In this document: in pieces, positions 20,115-32,295 of the stretch
Layout of the letters: every line of letters begins with the position of its first letter
Numbering within the stretch: position 1 is the stretch's first letter
Origin: Polyangiaceae bacterium
GTDB lineage: Bacteria > Myxococcota_A > Polyangia > Polyangiales > Polyangiaceae
Length of the DNA stretch: 64,000 bases
Assembly (NCBI GenBank): GCA_009780955.1
Contig: WQZB01000014.1
Span: forward strand, 1-64,000
Direction of reading: 5' to 3'
The notes under the pieces: generated by a model
What the model was told of the DNA's origin: nothing
What the model saw: the letters and a program-made list of their open reading frames with translations, nothing else
Databases searched by the model: none
Program-made: the position numbers and the translations under genes

Positions 20115-20282
20115 ATGCTCCCTCCATTCGTTATTGAGCAGATCCGCCGGCGCGAAGAAGAAGAAAGGCGGCGCGAGCGGCCGCAGCTCGAGCTTCCTGT
20201 TTCGCCTGCTCCAAAGCCTCGGCCAAAGCATCATGACGACTCTGAAGAAGAGCATCGCGGGGTTGTCATCGTCGAGCTCTGA
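20115..20282 (+). CDS. Small conserved-type charged protein
   Basis: MLPPFVIEQIRRREEEERRRERPQLELP; 55 aa, ATG at 20115. Confidence 0.6.
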   Translation: MLPPFVIEQIRRREEEERRRERPQLELPVSPAPKPRPKHHDDSEEEHRGVVIVEL

Positions 20283-20453
20283 GTCGACCCCTCGCTCGTC
20301 GTAGGGTCGAAACGAAGCGGTCGACTCCACTAGTGTCTGGGCGTCACGAGAATGAAACGCCCGGACACAAACCTGTGCGGTGGCGAAAGGTTCGTTCGAC
20401 CCCTCGCTTGGCGTAGGGTCGAAACGAACCGGTCGACTCCACTAGTGTCTGGG
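20283..20453. repeat. Two ~59-bp direct repeats about 112 bp apart
   Basis: tcgacccctcgct(cgt/tgg)cgtagggtcgaaacgaa(g/c)cggtcgactccactagtgtctggg at 20283-20341 and 20395-20453. Confidence 0.9.
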
Positions 20454-20471
20454 TACTAGGGTGCGCGCCGA

Positions 20472-22232
20472 ATGGGTCGCCGCGCGCTATTTATGCTCAC
20501 CGTCGGGCTCTTAGGAGGCGCGGCTTGCTATTCAACGGGCGACGGAACTCCCCCGCCACTCAACCAATTTTACTTTCCCGTGGGGCTGCAAGTCTCGGCG
20601 GGTGGCAGCGTTCTTTACGCCGTCAATTCCGACTTTGACCTCCAATATAGTGGCGGCACACTGCAATCGTACGATTTGCATATGATCCGGCGCGACGCGC
20701 TGCGCATCATCGCCGATCCAAACGATCCGAACGTGCCCATCATCGCGCGCGATCCGAACGCCGCCGCGGACTGCGCGGCCAATCCTCCGGTCACCAAGCC
20801 AGACGGCTCGGGCGAGCGTCAGCCGCTCGGGGAAACGTGCGCGCCTCCGGTCGACTCCGCCTTTTATTTTCGCGATTCGGCCGTCATCGGCGCGCTCGCC
20901 ACGGGGCTATTGCTCTCACCTCCGCCGAGCCAATTGATGCCATCCACCGGGGCATCGCCAGACGAGGTGCCCGCGGGCACACGCACTTTCGACCGGCTCT
21001 TTGCGCCCGTGCGCGGAACGGCGTCCATTGCGTGGGCCAACGTTGCACGCGACACCGCCGACGCCGTCGCACCTGAAGATCCATCGGCCGACTACGCGCC
21101 GTTCAAAATCCAATGCGGGCAAGACAGCGCACGTAGGTGCGACAGCGCACACAGCGCAGGGTCGAACGCCTATGAACCCGGCAACACGCGAAACCTCACG
21201 ATGCCCGGCGAACCATTCGGTGCGGCATTCAGCGATGACGGAACCGCGCTCGTCGTCACACATCAGTCCGACACGCTCACAAGTCTGGTGTCAACCGGTC
21301 TTTCGCGCACCGACGGCGACAACGTGCCCAATGCGTCATTGCAGTTCGTTCTCGACGGTGTTGCCATTGGCGGCATCGGCATCGCCGCCATTCCTCATGA
21401 TCGCGATGCGCTGCCGCAAGGCTCGGCAACATTTGCGCAGCCTGCCTTTCTTGAAACGAGCCGCTCGGTTGCCGAGGTCGATTTGCTGCGCCTTTATGCC
21501 GATGACGGCTCGAACATCAAGCGCCCCTTCCTCGACAAAGAGGCGGCATTCGCCATCACCCTTGGCACCACGATCGACTCGCGCGGCATCGCGATCGATC
21601 CAACCCCGCGCATGGCATGCAAGGCCAACGTTGCCCCAGCTGACCCCACTGCGAATCGTTCGCAGTCCGACGTCGACGCGGATGTTCTCGCGTGCGCGCG
21701 CAAGCCCGCACGCGTGTTCATCGCGAACCGCATACCAGCGTCGCTCCTCGTTGGTGAGGTCGGCGGTGCGAGCGACGACGGCGGATCGTACGATCCGGAC
21801 AAGCTCGTTTTGCACACATCGATTCCGCTTTCCACCGGATCTGCCGGTCCGTCAAATGTGTACCTCGCACCCATCGTCGATCGCGACGGATCGTTCGCGC
21901 TGCGTGTCTTCGTCATCTGCTACGACGCTTCAAAGTTGTTCATTCTCGATCCCGAGTCGCTCACGCTCGAAAATGTCGTTAGCGTTGGCACAGGTCCCTT
22001 TGCCATGGCGTTCGATCCGTTCTCGCTGAGCGACGTGGCAACTCACGAGCAAGTCCCTTTCGACCCGCGTGAGCCGAATACGGGCCTACGCAGCTATCGC
22101 TTCGCCTACGTTGCGAGCTTTACGAATTCCTACGTACAACTCATCGATCTCGACAACGCGCAGTCCGATCGCACAACGTTCGAAACTGTCGTCTTCACGC
22201 TCGGCCAGCCGACGAATCCGAAGGGCACGTGA
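20472..22232 (+). CDS. Hypothetical lipoprotein (beta-propeller-like)
   Basis: Signal with lipobox GGAAC; repeated YAVNSDFDLQ/VFVICYDASKLFILDPESLTLENVVSVGTGPFAMAFDPF pattern. Confidence 0.7.
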   Translation: MGRRALFMLTVGLLGGAACYSTGDGTPPPLNQFYFPVGLQVSAGGSVLYAVNSDFDLQYSGGTLQSYDLHMIRRDALRIIADPNDPNVPIIARDPNAAADCAANPPVTKPDGSGERQPLGETCAPPVDSAFYFRDSAVIGALATGLLLSPPPSQLMPSTGASPDEVPAGTRTFDRLFAPVRGTASIAWANVARDTADAVAPEDPSADYAPFKIQCGQDSARRCDSAHSAGSNAYEPGNTRNLTMPGEPFGAAFSDDGTALVVTHQSDTLTSLVSTGLSRTDGDNVPNASLQFVLDGVAIGGIGIAAIPHDRDALPQGSATFAQPAFLETSRSVAEVDLLRLYADDGSNIKRPFLDKEAAFAITLGTTIDSRGIAIDPTPRMACKANVAPADPTANRSQSDVDADVLACARKPARVFIANRIPASLLVGEVGGASDDGGSYDPDKLVLHTSIPLSTGSAGPSNVYLAPIVDRDGSFALRVFVICYDASKLFILDPESLTLENVVSVGTGPFAMAFDPFSLSDVATHEQVPFDPREPNTGLRSYRFAYVASFTNSYVQLIDLDNAQSDRTTFETVVFTLGQPTNPKGT

Positions 22233-25222
22233 TGTACGGCAAATTCTTTTTAGCGCGCAAACGTATTGCATTTGCGGCTGCCGTCGTTCTGGCTGCATGC
22301 TTCACGTTTTTCGCCTGCTCGCAAACGCCGACAAGTGTTCCGGTGCGTACGTTTGAGCGCGCGCAGCGGATGGATGTCGTGTGCCTGCAGCTCATCGATG
22401 CCAATGGCAATCGCCAAACGCCGGTGGCTCGCCCGGAATCCGACTGCGCGCCTGTCTCGCCAAACGTCAACGGCGATGATCTCCAAAACCAGCTTTTTGC
22501 GGTGGTCACGCAGTCGTCGACCGGCGAAGTTGGTGTCGTGAACTTGTCGGCAGGCGTTGTCGTCGACGAGAACCGGGCCATTCCGGGCATCAACTTCATT
22601 CCCGTTGGTCAGGTGCCAACCGACATCGCCGTTGCACCCGACGGGCAAATGGTGTTCGTCGCTGCCGCCGAGGTCAACAAGCCTGCCATTTATGGCGTTG
22701 CAAGCAGTCGCTTGCTTGGCGACACCCCCGGCTATCCACCCGATCCCAATGGCCCCGCGGATCTGCGTTCGTGGCCAGTTTGCGCGCTGCCGCAAAATCC
22801 GGGCGCACTTGCCATCGTGCCGCGCACGGCGACAAACGACGATACCGATTCGCCGCTCACGTACGAAATCGTAGCGGCATTGCCTGGTGATCGCCTGAAC
22901 TCTGCAAAGATTGTCACGATTGATCCGCGACCGTTTTTGCGCGGCGCAAACATCGTGACAGACGACAGTACGGAGGTCTTGCCACCCGGTGCTCTCGAGC
23001 CATGCCCCATCACATCGGCCATCGAGCTCGTAGGCCAAAGCGCTTTGCCTGCGACGTTCGCACCAGGCCCGGCGTGGCCAAACGGTGTACCATACATCGA
23101 CGGCGGTATCGATGCGTCGGTGCCGGACGACGCAGGGCCATGCACACCAACCAACGCACAAAGTGAGGGCGGTGCGCAGCCCTTGTCCGTCGGTTCGCTC
23201 GACGCGCCCAGGCCGGCTTCGATCGCCATCGTGGATCAAACACTGTACGTTGCCGACGATGCGGTGCCGCTCGTCCACGTGATCAACTTGTCAACGCAGG
23301 GCGCGCCCGAAGAAATGGCTCCACTCGTTGCAACGAGCATCGCGCAGCCGTCGCGCGCCGTGTCGCTCAGCGACGTGACCGTGAGCCCACCAACACGCGA
23401 CTACAAGCGCTTTTTGTACGCCGTCGACAAAGCCGATGGATCCATCGTCGTCTTTGACGTAACCGATCCCAATTCGACGGTTCGCACGCCTTTGACGCGT
23501 CCGAACCCAGAACTCAACCCTTTTGCACCGCCCGATCGGATCTCGTTCTCGTCGCCCGTGGTTGCCGTTGCCTTTGCGCGTCATGACTTTCCACTATCGC
23601 TCGTCAACGGCATCAACATGCCGAACGCGCGCTCGGGCCTTTTGTGCAACGCAAACCCGAACATCGATCCGAATAACCCTCAGGACTTTGGGTTCTATTT
23701 CCGAGCCGATCGCGGTGAGGCGCCAGCAACGCTCGGGCCGCTTCGTTTGCGTGGCATTTTTGCGTTTGCAACGCTCGCCAACGGTCAGGTCGTGATCATC
23801 GATGTCGACGACTGGGACGCGCCGTGCCGAAGACCGCAAGTGCTTGACGGGCAGCCACCCGCCGAGGCTCCTCAGCAACGGGTGCTTGCGTCGGTTCCAG
23901 GTGCGCTCGCCGCCGCGCAGATCCTCCCGAGCACGACGGACTTCGCCCCCTACGACGCGCAGTTCACGAACCCAGGAACAACGTCAGAAGAAGGCTTTTT
24001 CCCGCTCAGCGCGCCCCACCGCATCCGCTCGCAATACCTTATTAAAAACGACCCAACGAGCGGCAATCACTTGCCGTCGCTCCAGACCATGCCAACCGTG
24101 AGCAACAAGGGCATTCCCTTGCCGCAGGTTGGCTCGGGCGCTGGCTCAGAAAAAACGCCCGCGTTGTCGCTTCTTTTCTCGTACGATGTGCCTGAGGCGC
24201 ACATTGCCAATCAAGATTGGTATGTCACGTTTGAAGGCATCCTGCCCGGCTACGACGGAATCAGCGCGACGATATCCACGAACGATGGCTACGAGTCGCT
24301 CACCTTCGAAGCTCCGAGTGGTCAATTTTGCTCGAAAGGCGTCGAGGATTGGGATCAGGGTCGCGCGCGCGCGGCCGTTGTCAACGCAACCGTGCCAGCC
24401 GATCTCGTCAACGCGGATCTCGAGTGGCAAATGGCCGACTACGTTCAGGTGTACGACGATCTGCTTGCGAATGACGATCCGTACTGGGCTACCAACCAGT
24501 CATGTTGGGATCCGAGCCTGGTCACGCCCCAACAGCGATATGATTACTGCAATACAGCGTTCGGTCTCGCAAGCGACGAATTGGTTTCGCGCGATTTTCC
24601 GATTCTCGAGGCGTACGATGGCAAGTTCGTGGTTGGCCGCTTCTTCACGAATGTGGCTGGGGAGCAGCGGCGGGTAGTCTATAAAGATCCATCGAACGCG
24701 CCGTATCTCAAACAACTTCAGTGTTGCTTCCACAACCAGACGACGTTTCGTGTGCGCACCGGCGGCCAGTGGTCAACGGTCGGCAACGTGGTGGGCGGCA
24801 CAGTCGGGCTCGGCTTCTTGCACCACCAGGTCACGGGCGCCGATGGGCGCTGCGTAGCGTCGTGCGATCCACGACTGTCGCTCATGAACGGCCGCGCGCC
24901 GCCGGTTCCCGAGCTGAGCACCACGGTCACGCGCGATAGCCCGCTCGCCATGCGTAACCCGATGTTTTCCGTCGTGCTCGAAAACCCGCACGACAGGTCG
25001 ATCATCAATCGCGATACTGCCTACATGTTCACAACGAAAGAAGCGTTTTCGCCTTTGCTCATCAACATTGCCACAATCGACGGTACAACGAATTCGGTCA
25101 ACCCGCAGTCGATCCGGTACATCGAGAGCTTAGGTCAGATCGCGGTCGTCGACGCAGCATCGCAGGGACTTGTGCTAATCGATCTCGACAACGTGGTTGT
25201 TGCGCGCGACCCGTACTTCTGA
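22232..25222 (+). CDS. Large hypothetical lipoprotein, translationally coupled to preceding gene
   Basis: 996-997 aa, lipobox FTFFAC; WQVP-TDIAVAPDGQMVFVAAAEVNKPAIYGV repeats. Confidence 0.7.
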   Translation: MYGKFFLARKRIAFAAAVVLAACFTFFACSQTPTSVPVRTFERAQRMDVVCLQLIDANGNRQTPVARPESDCAPVSPNVNGDDLQNQLFAVVTQSSTGEVGVVNLSAGVVVDENRAIPGINFIPVGQVPTDIAVAPDGQMVFVAAAEVNKPAIYGVASSRLLGDTPGYPPDPNGPADLRSWPVCALPQNPGALAIVPRTATNDDTDSPLTYEIVAALPGDRLNSAKIVTIDPRPFLRGANIVTDDSTEVLPPGALEPCPITSAIELVGQSALPATFAPGPAWPNGVPYIDGGIDASVPDDAGPCTPTNAQSEGGAQPLSVGSLDAPRPASIAIVDQTLYVADDAVPLVHVINLSTQGAPEEMAPLVATSIAQPSRAVSLSDVTVSPPTRDYKRFLYAVDKADGSIVVFDVTDPNSTVRTPLTRPNPELNPFAPPDRISFSSPVVAVAFARHDFPLSLVNGINMPNARSGLLCNANPNIDPNNPQDFGFYFRADRGEAPATLGPLRLRGIFAFATLANGQVVIIDVDDWDAPCRRPQVLDGQPPAEAPQQRVLASVPGALAAAQILPSTTDFAPYDAQFTNPGTTSEEGFFPLSAPHRIRSQYLIKNDPTSGNHLPSLQTMPTVSNKGIPLPQVGSGAGSEKTPALSLLFSYDVPEAHIANQDWYVTFEGILPGYDGISATISTNDGYESLTFEAPSGQFCSKGVEDWDQGRARAAVVNATVPADLVNADLEWQMADYVQVYDDLLANDDPYWATNQSCWDPSLVTPQQRYDYCNTAFGLASDELVSRDFPILEAYDGKFVVGRFFTNVAGEQRRVVYKDPSNAPYLKQLQCCFHNQTTFRVRTGGQWSTVGNVVGGTVGLGFLHHQVTGADGRCVASCDPRLSLMNGRAPPVPELSTTVTRDSPLAMRNPMFSVVLENPHDRSIINRDTAYMFTTKEAFSPLLINIATIDGTTNSVNPQSIRYIESLGQIAVVDAASQGLVLIDLDNVVVARDPYF

Positions 25223-25236
25223 CACCAGATCGAGGT

Positions 25237-27895
<2,659 letters not shown>

Positions 27896-27900
<5 letters not shown>

Positions 27901-28044
27901 GGACGGCCGTTATGGGGCACCCACGAGGGGTGCCCCTACAACAAGAAACGCATATCCGTAGGGGCGTATGGCCATACGCCCGTACACGCAACCGCCAACA
28001 AAACGCTTATTCGTAGGGGCGACCCTTGTGGTCGCCCCTTCTAC
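27896..28044. repeat. GTAGGGGC-type palindromic repeat array 3
   Basis: ggggcacccacgaggggtgcccct; gtaggggcgtatggccatacgcccgtac (27958-27985); gtaggggcgacccttgtggtcgccccttctac (28013-28044). Confidence 0.92.
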
Positions 28045-28439
28045 GTGGAGTTTTTGACGTGCTCGGCATATGCCTTGTCGTCGAGAAGCTCTTTGGCGGC
28101 TCGAGACGAATCGCTCGACTCGATGACGATCATCCACGCCTTGCCGTAGCAGTCGTCGTTCACGAGCTCGGGGCTCGTGTCCAGGGCCTTGTTGATCTCG
28201 ACGACCTTGCCGGAAACGGGCGAAAGTAGATCGCTTAGCGTCTTGACGCTTTCGATCGTGCCAAACGCCTTGCCCTTGGCGAGTTCGTCTCCGACCTTCA
28301 CATCGATGCTGACGAGCGTGATGTCGCCGAGTTGCTCAACGGCGAATGCCGTGACGCCAATGGTGATATGTGCCCCCTCGACCCTCGCCCACTCGTGATC
28401 GGTTGAGTACTTGAGTCCTACCGGGATGTTGTCGCTCAT
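28041..28439 (-). CDS. gcvH: Glycine cleavage system H protein
   Basis: LKYSTDHEWARVEG; GTIESVKTLSDLLSPVSGKVVEIN lipoyl site. Confidence 0.96.
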   Translation of the reverse strand: MSDNIPVGLKYSTDHEWARVEGAHITIGVTAFAVEQLGDITLVSIDVKVGDELAKGKAFGTIESVKTLSDLLSPVSGKVVEINKALDTSPELVNDDCYGKAWMIVIESSDSSRAAKELLDDKAYAEHVKNST

Positions 28440-28496
28440 CGGTCTTTCCCTTTTTCGTCGATTTGTGCAATTAGCGAATGTGCAAATGATTGTATT

Positions 28497-29624
28497 TTAC
28501 ACTAACTTTTTGCGAACGTAGAATGGCGTTTTGACGACTTCGGCTTCGACGTTCTTGCCGCGGCAGTCGACGAAGAACTTCGTGCCTATCGCGGTCATGC
28601 CACTTGGCAGGTACCCAAGGCCAATGTTCTTGCCGACCGTTGGGCCAGGGCTGCCGCTCGTGCACACACCCACCTCGTGGCCGTCGAGATCGCGAAGCAC
28701 GTAGCCGTGACGCGCGATGCCTCGGCCTGTGACTTCGAAACCAACAAGCTTTCGAGCTTGCGGCGCGCCCCTTACCTGATTGGCCACCTGCGCGAGTGCA
28801 GCTTTGCCAACGAATCGTGGTTTGTTCATTTTTACAACCCAGCCGAGGCCTGCTTCGAAAGGATTGGTGGTTTCGTCGATGTCGTTGCCGTAGAGCGACA
28901 GGCGCGCTTCGAGGCGAAGCGTGTCGCGCGCGCCAAGACCTGCGGGCTTCATGCCGAGCGGTGTGCCGAGGAGCAAGAGTTGATCCCAAAGGGCGGGCGC
29001 ATCATCCCATGCGCAGAAAATTTCGACGCCGTCTTCGCCGGTGTAGCCGGTGCGTGCCACGGTGCATTTCACGTTGGCGACAACCGCGTCGCGAAAGTGA
29101 AAAGCTTTGAGATCTGCAAGTGTGCCGGCATCGCTACCGGCAAGCGCGAGAACTTCGAAAGCCTTTGGACCCTGCACGGCGACGAGCGACACTTCGTCAG
29201 AGCGATCTTCGAATGTGCAGCGGCCTTTCGCTGCCTGTTCGAAAACAGCCGCCATTTTGTTGCGGTTCGACGCGTTGCAGACAATGAGCCAGTGGTCGAA
29301 CCAAGAGCGGTACACGATGAGATCGTCGAGAATGGTGCCCTGCTCATTGCACGCGCAAGTGTACAAAGCCTGCCCGTCAACAAGGCTCGATGCGTTGTTC
29401 GTAATGACGTAGTCAACGACCTCGGCGGCGTGCTCGCCACAGAGTTCGAGCTCGCCCATGTGCGAGACATCGAACAGACCGCACGCGCGACGGACCGCGT
29501 GGTGCTCGTCGACCACACTTGTGTATTGCACAGGCATTTCGAAACCGGCAAAGTGCACCATGCGCGCTCCCGCTCTGATGTGGTTGTCGTAAAGCGAAGT
29601 CTTGCGAATCGGCGCAGTGGTCAT
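28497..29624 (-). CDS. gcvT: Aminomethyltransferase (glycine cleavage T protein)
   Basis: FAGFEMPVQYTSVVDEHHAVRRACGLFDVSHMGE. Confidence 0.96.
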   Translation of the reverse strand: MTTAPIRKTSLYDNHIRAGARMVHFAGFEMPVQYTSVVDEHHAVRRACGLFDVSHMGELELCGEHAAEVVDYVITNNASSLVDGQALYTCACNEQGTILDDLIVYRSWFDHWLIVCNASNRNKMAAVFEQAAKGRCTFEDRSDEVSLVAVQGPKAFEVLALAGSDAGTLADLKAFHFRDAVVANVKCTVARTGYTGEDGVEIFCAWDDAPALWDQLLLLGTPLGMKPAGLGARDTLRLEARLSLYGNDIDETTNPFEAGLGWVVKMNKPRFVGKAALAQVANQVRGAPQARKLVGFEVTGRGIARHGYVLRDLDGHEVGVCTSGSPGPTVGKNIGLGYLPSGMTAIGTKFFVDCRGKNVEAEVVKTPFYVRKKLV

Positions 29625-29714
29625 GAGCGTGCCCATAAAACGTAAAGCCTAACATTCTTTACCGAAAGTTCTTCCGGCAGTTTGCCTTCCGCTCGGGTAT
29701 GCTTGCAAATTGTC

Positions 29715-30668
29715 ATGGGAACACCCTGGGATCGCGCTGCAACTCGTTACCTCGATGAATGGGTTCCCCGTTTTGTGCCTTACCACCTCGACCTTGTTCG
29801 CGAACTGTCGCTCATGCAAGGCCAACGCGTGCTCGTTCCAATGGCTGGATCGGGTGCGGAAGTGCTCGCCATTGCTCGCGTGGTTGGCGACAAAGGCAAG
29901 GTCCGCGCAACCGACACAAGCGCCGAAATGATTCGCATCTGCAGAGAGCAGGTCGAAAAGGCCTACTTCAATCACGTCACGTGCGCGCAGGGCGAAGCCA
30001 CGGACGTGGGCGACGGCGGGTGGAATGCAATCGTGTGCGCATTTGGACTCTGGCGCTTTCCCAACTGCGTGACGATCCTCAATCACTGGCGCTCGGCCCT
30101 TGCAACGAACGGCAAAGTTGGTGTGCTCACCTGGGGGCCCATTGAAGACGGCGATCCATACAATCTGCTCACACGCGCTCTTACCGAGCTCGAGCCCGGC
30201 GTCTCCGAGAGCCGCCCGCGAATCAATCCATCCCGCGAATCAATGCACAGCATGTTCGAGGAGGCCGGGCTTTCGCTCGTACGGCTTACGGTTATTCGCC
30301 ATACCGTGAGCTTCACTTCGGCCGAGGCTTTCCTCTCGTCGCTTAGCGAGGGCAGCACATGGCGCAAAATCTCCGAAGAACTCGGCCCTCAGCGCATGGC
30401 CCGAGTTGCTGCGCGCTTTTTCGACCAAATCGGGGGCTTAACCGTACCGCTCACGTTCCAACCTGCGGCCACACTTGCCATTGCGGCACTTCCCGGCGCT
30501 GCGATTGATCTCGCTGTGCGTTCGAGTGTCAAGGCGCCGCCACTATCGAGTTCAAACGTTGTTGCTACGCGTGCGCCAAACGACCACGAGCAATGGCAAC
30601 AAAAAATTTCTCACGCCGAACGCGCCGAACCTCCGCCCAGTTCAGTAGCACCGAAAAAAAGGCATTAA
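29715..30668 (+). CDS. Class I SAM-dependent methyltransferase
   Basis: VLVPMAGSGAEVLAIARVVGDKGKVRATDTSAEMIRIC. Confidence 0.88.
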   Translation: MGTPWDRAATRYLDEWVPRFVPYHLDLVRELSLMQGQRVLVPMAGSGAEVLAIARVVGDKGKVRATDTSAEMIRICREQVEKAYFNHVTCAQGEATDVGDGGWNAIVCAFGLWRFPNCVTILNHWRSALATNGKVGVLTWGPIEDGDPYNLLTRALTELEPGVSESRPRINPSRESMHSMFEEAGLSLVRLTVIRHTVSFTSAEAFLSSLSEGSTWRKISEELGPQRMARVAARFFDQIGGLTVPLTFQPAATLAIAALPGAAIDLAVRSSVKAPPLSSSNVVATRAPNDHEQWQQKISHAERAEPPPSSVAPKKRH

Positions 30669-30853
30669 CATGACTGCAGGGACTTCGTCCCGCGCTGCGC
30701 GTTTCCGCTTCGCGGAAAGCAGTCATGTTAGACTTGTCTCAGGGGGCGCGGCGCCCCCTCTTGCCCACAAAAGCGGGCAATTCACCCCTCCGCGAAGTCG
30801 CTCCCGCGACTTCGTTAGCACTACTGCCGGGGAGTTCCCGGCAGTAGTGCTAA
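30666..30853 (+). repeat. 188-bp multi-hairpin element, copy 1 (upstream of metK)
   Basis: Outer stem taacatgactgc/gcagtcatgtta (30666-30677/30719-30730), inner hairpins, 17-bp terminal hairpin 30815-30853; matches 32108-32295. Confidence 0.9.
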
Positions 30854-30876
30854 ATACGCGCAAAGCGCTTTGCAGT

Positions 30877-30915
30877 TAGCGCGAAGTCGCGCTATGGCTT
30901 TTTCGAAATTTTTTA
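30877..30915 (+). promoter_or_regulatory. Hairpin plus T-rich tract in metK leader (attenuator-like)
   Basis: tagcgcga-ag-tcgcgcta followed by tggctttttcgaaatttttt; preceding palindrome gcaaagcgctttgc (30860-30873). Confidence 0.4.
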
Positions 30916-30926
30916 GGGAGTCGCGA

Positions 30927-32111
30927 ATGGCACGTTATCAATTTACGTCGGAATCCGTCACCGAAGGCCACCCGGACAAGCTTTGCGACGCGATCTCCGA
31001 TGCGATTCTCGACGCCATTTTAATGCAAGACACGAAGGCACGTGTTGCATGCGAGTCGCTCGCGAAAACCGGAATGATCGTTGTGGCCGGAGAGATCACG
31101 ACCACGGCTACGATTGACATTCCGACCATCGTTCGCAAAACCGTTCTCGACATCGGTTACAACTCCTCGGCCACCGGATTCGACGGCAGCACATGCGCCG
31201 TGCTTACGGCCGTCGAGAAGCAAAGCCCGGACATCTCGCAGGGTGTTACCGAGGGCGAAGGCCTGCACAAAGAACAAGGGGCTGGCGATCAGGGCCTGGT
31301 GTTCGGCTACGCAACCGACGAAACGCCAAGCCTCATGCCGGCGCCAATCGACTATGCCCACCAGCTCGCGCGCCAGCTCGCAGCGGTGCGCAAAAACGGC
31401 AACGTTAGTTTCCTCCGGCCGGACGGCAAAACCCAGGTGACGCTCGAGTACGAGGATGACGTTCCCGTTCGCGTCGACGCGATCGTCGTATCGACCCAGC
31501 ACGACGAGAACGTGAAGCACGCAGAGCTTCGCGAGGCCGTGATGGAGCTTGTCGTCAGCAAAATTGTCCCCCCAAATTTGGTAGATAAGAATACGAAGGT
31601 CCATGTCAACCCGACCGGTCGTTTCGTTGTTGGCGGTCCACAAGGCGACTGCGGACTCACGGGCCGGAAGATTATCGTCGATACGTACGGCGGCATGGGC
31701 CGTCATGGCGGCGGCGCTTTCAGCGGTAAAGACCCGTCCAAAGTCGACCGATCAGCGTGTTATTATGCACGCTATATTGCAAAGAACATAGTCTCCGCAG
31801 GCCTCGCGAAGCGCTGCGAATTGCAAATTGCCTACGCCATCGGTGTTGCCCGGCCCGTTGGGGTGCACGTGAGCACATTCGGCACAGGCAAAGTCGCCGA
31901 TGAAAAGCTCGAAAAGTACATTCTTGAGCACTTCGACATGCGCCCGAAAGCGCTTATCTCCGAGCTAGGCCTTCTTGCCCCGCAGTACCGTCCAACGGCG
32001 GCCTATGGGCACTTTGGCAGGAGCGAATTCGCGTGGGAGAAAACGAATCGTTCTGCCAAGCTTGCAGACGATCTCCTTGGCAAGATTGGTCGAATTGCCA
32101 ACGCGTCTTAG
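30927..32111 (+). CDS. metK: S-adenosylmethionine synthetase
   Basis: [57 protein letters not shown]. Confidence 0.98.
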   Translation: MARYQFTSESVTEGHPDKLCDAISDAILDAILMQDTKARVACESLAKTGMIVVAGEITTTATIDIPTIVRKTVLDIGYNSSATGFDGSTCAVLTAVEKQSPDISQGVTEGEGLHKEQGAGDQGLVFGYATDETPSLMPAPIDYAHQLARQLAAVRKNGNVSFLRPDGKTQVTLEYEDDVPVRVDAIVVSTQHDENVKHAELREAVMELVVSKIVPPNLVDKNTKVHVNPTGRFVVGGPQGDCGLTGRKIIVDTYGGMGRHGGGAFSGKDPSKVDRSACYYARYIAKNIVSAGLAKRCELQIAYAIGVARPVGVHVSTFGTGKVADEKLEKYILEHFDMRPKALISELGLLAPQYRPTAAYGHFGRSEFAWEKTNRSAKLADDLLGKIGRIANAS

Positions 32112-32295
32112 CACTACTGCCGGAACTTCGTTCCGGGCTGGCGCGTTTCCGCTTCGCGGAAACCAGTAGTGTTCCCTTGTCTCAAGGGGGCGCGGAGCCC
32201 CCTCTTGCCCGCAAAGCGGGCAATTCACCCCTCCGCGAAGTCGCTCCCGCGACTTCGTTAGCACTACTGCCGAGAAATCCCGGCAGTAGTGCTAA
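32108..32295 (+). repeat. 188-bp multi-hairpin element, copy 2 (downstream of metK)
   Basis: Same length and hairpin order as 30666-30853; TTAGCACTACTGCCGG / CCGGCAGTAGTGCTAA at the two ends. Confidence 0.9.

Noticed and set aside
27910-28137. Small ORFs translating repeat arrays (e.g. ..VVGAPLVGAP)
   Set aside because: Translations of GTAGGGGC repeats, not credible proteins.
29625-29714. Glycine riboswitch upstream of gcvT
   Set aside because: The gap before gcvT is about 90 nt, too short for the usual tandem aptamer, and no aptamer core was recognised.
30666-30926. Known SAM-I/II/III riboswitch upstream of metK
   Set aside because: No recognised SAM riboswitch core could be drawn, and an equivalent element lies downstream of metK, so a classic leader riboswitch is not supported.
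30666-32295. Composite transposon carrying metK
   Set aside because: The flanking repeats have no transposase ORF and metK is a core gene; repeat insertion on both sides is simpler.
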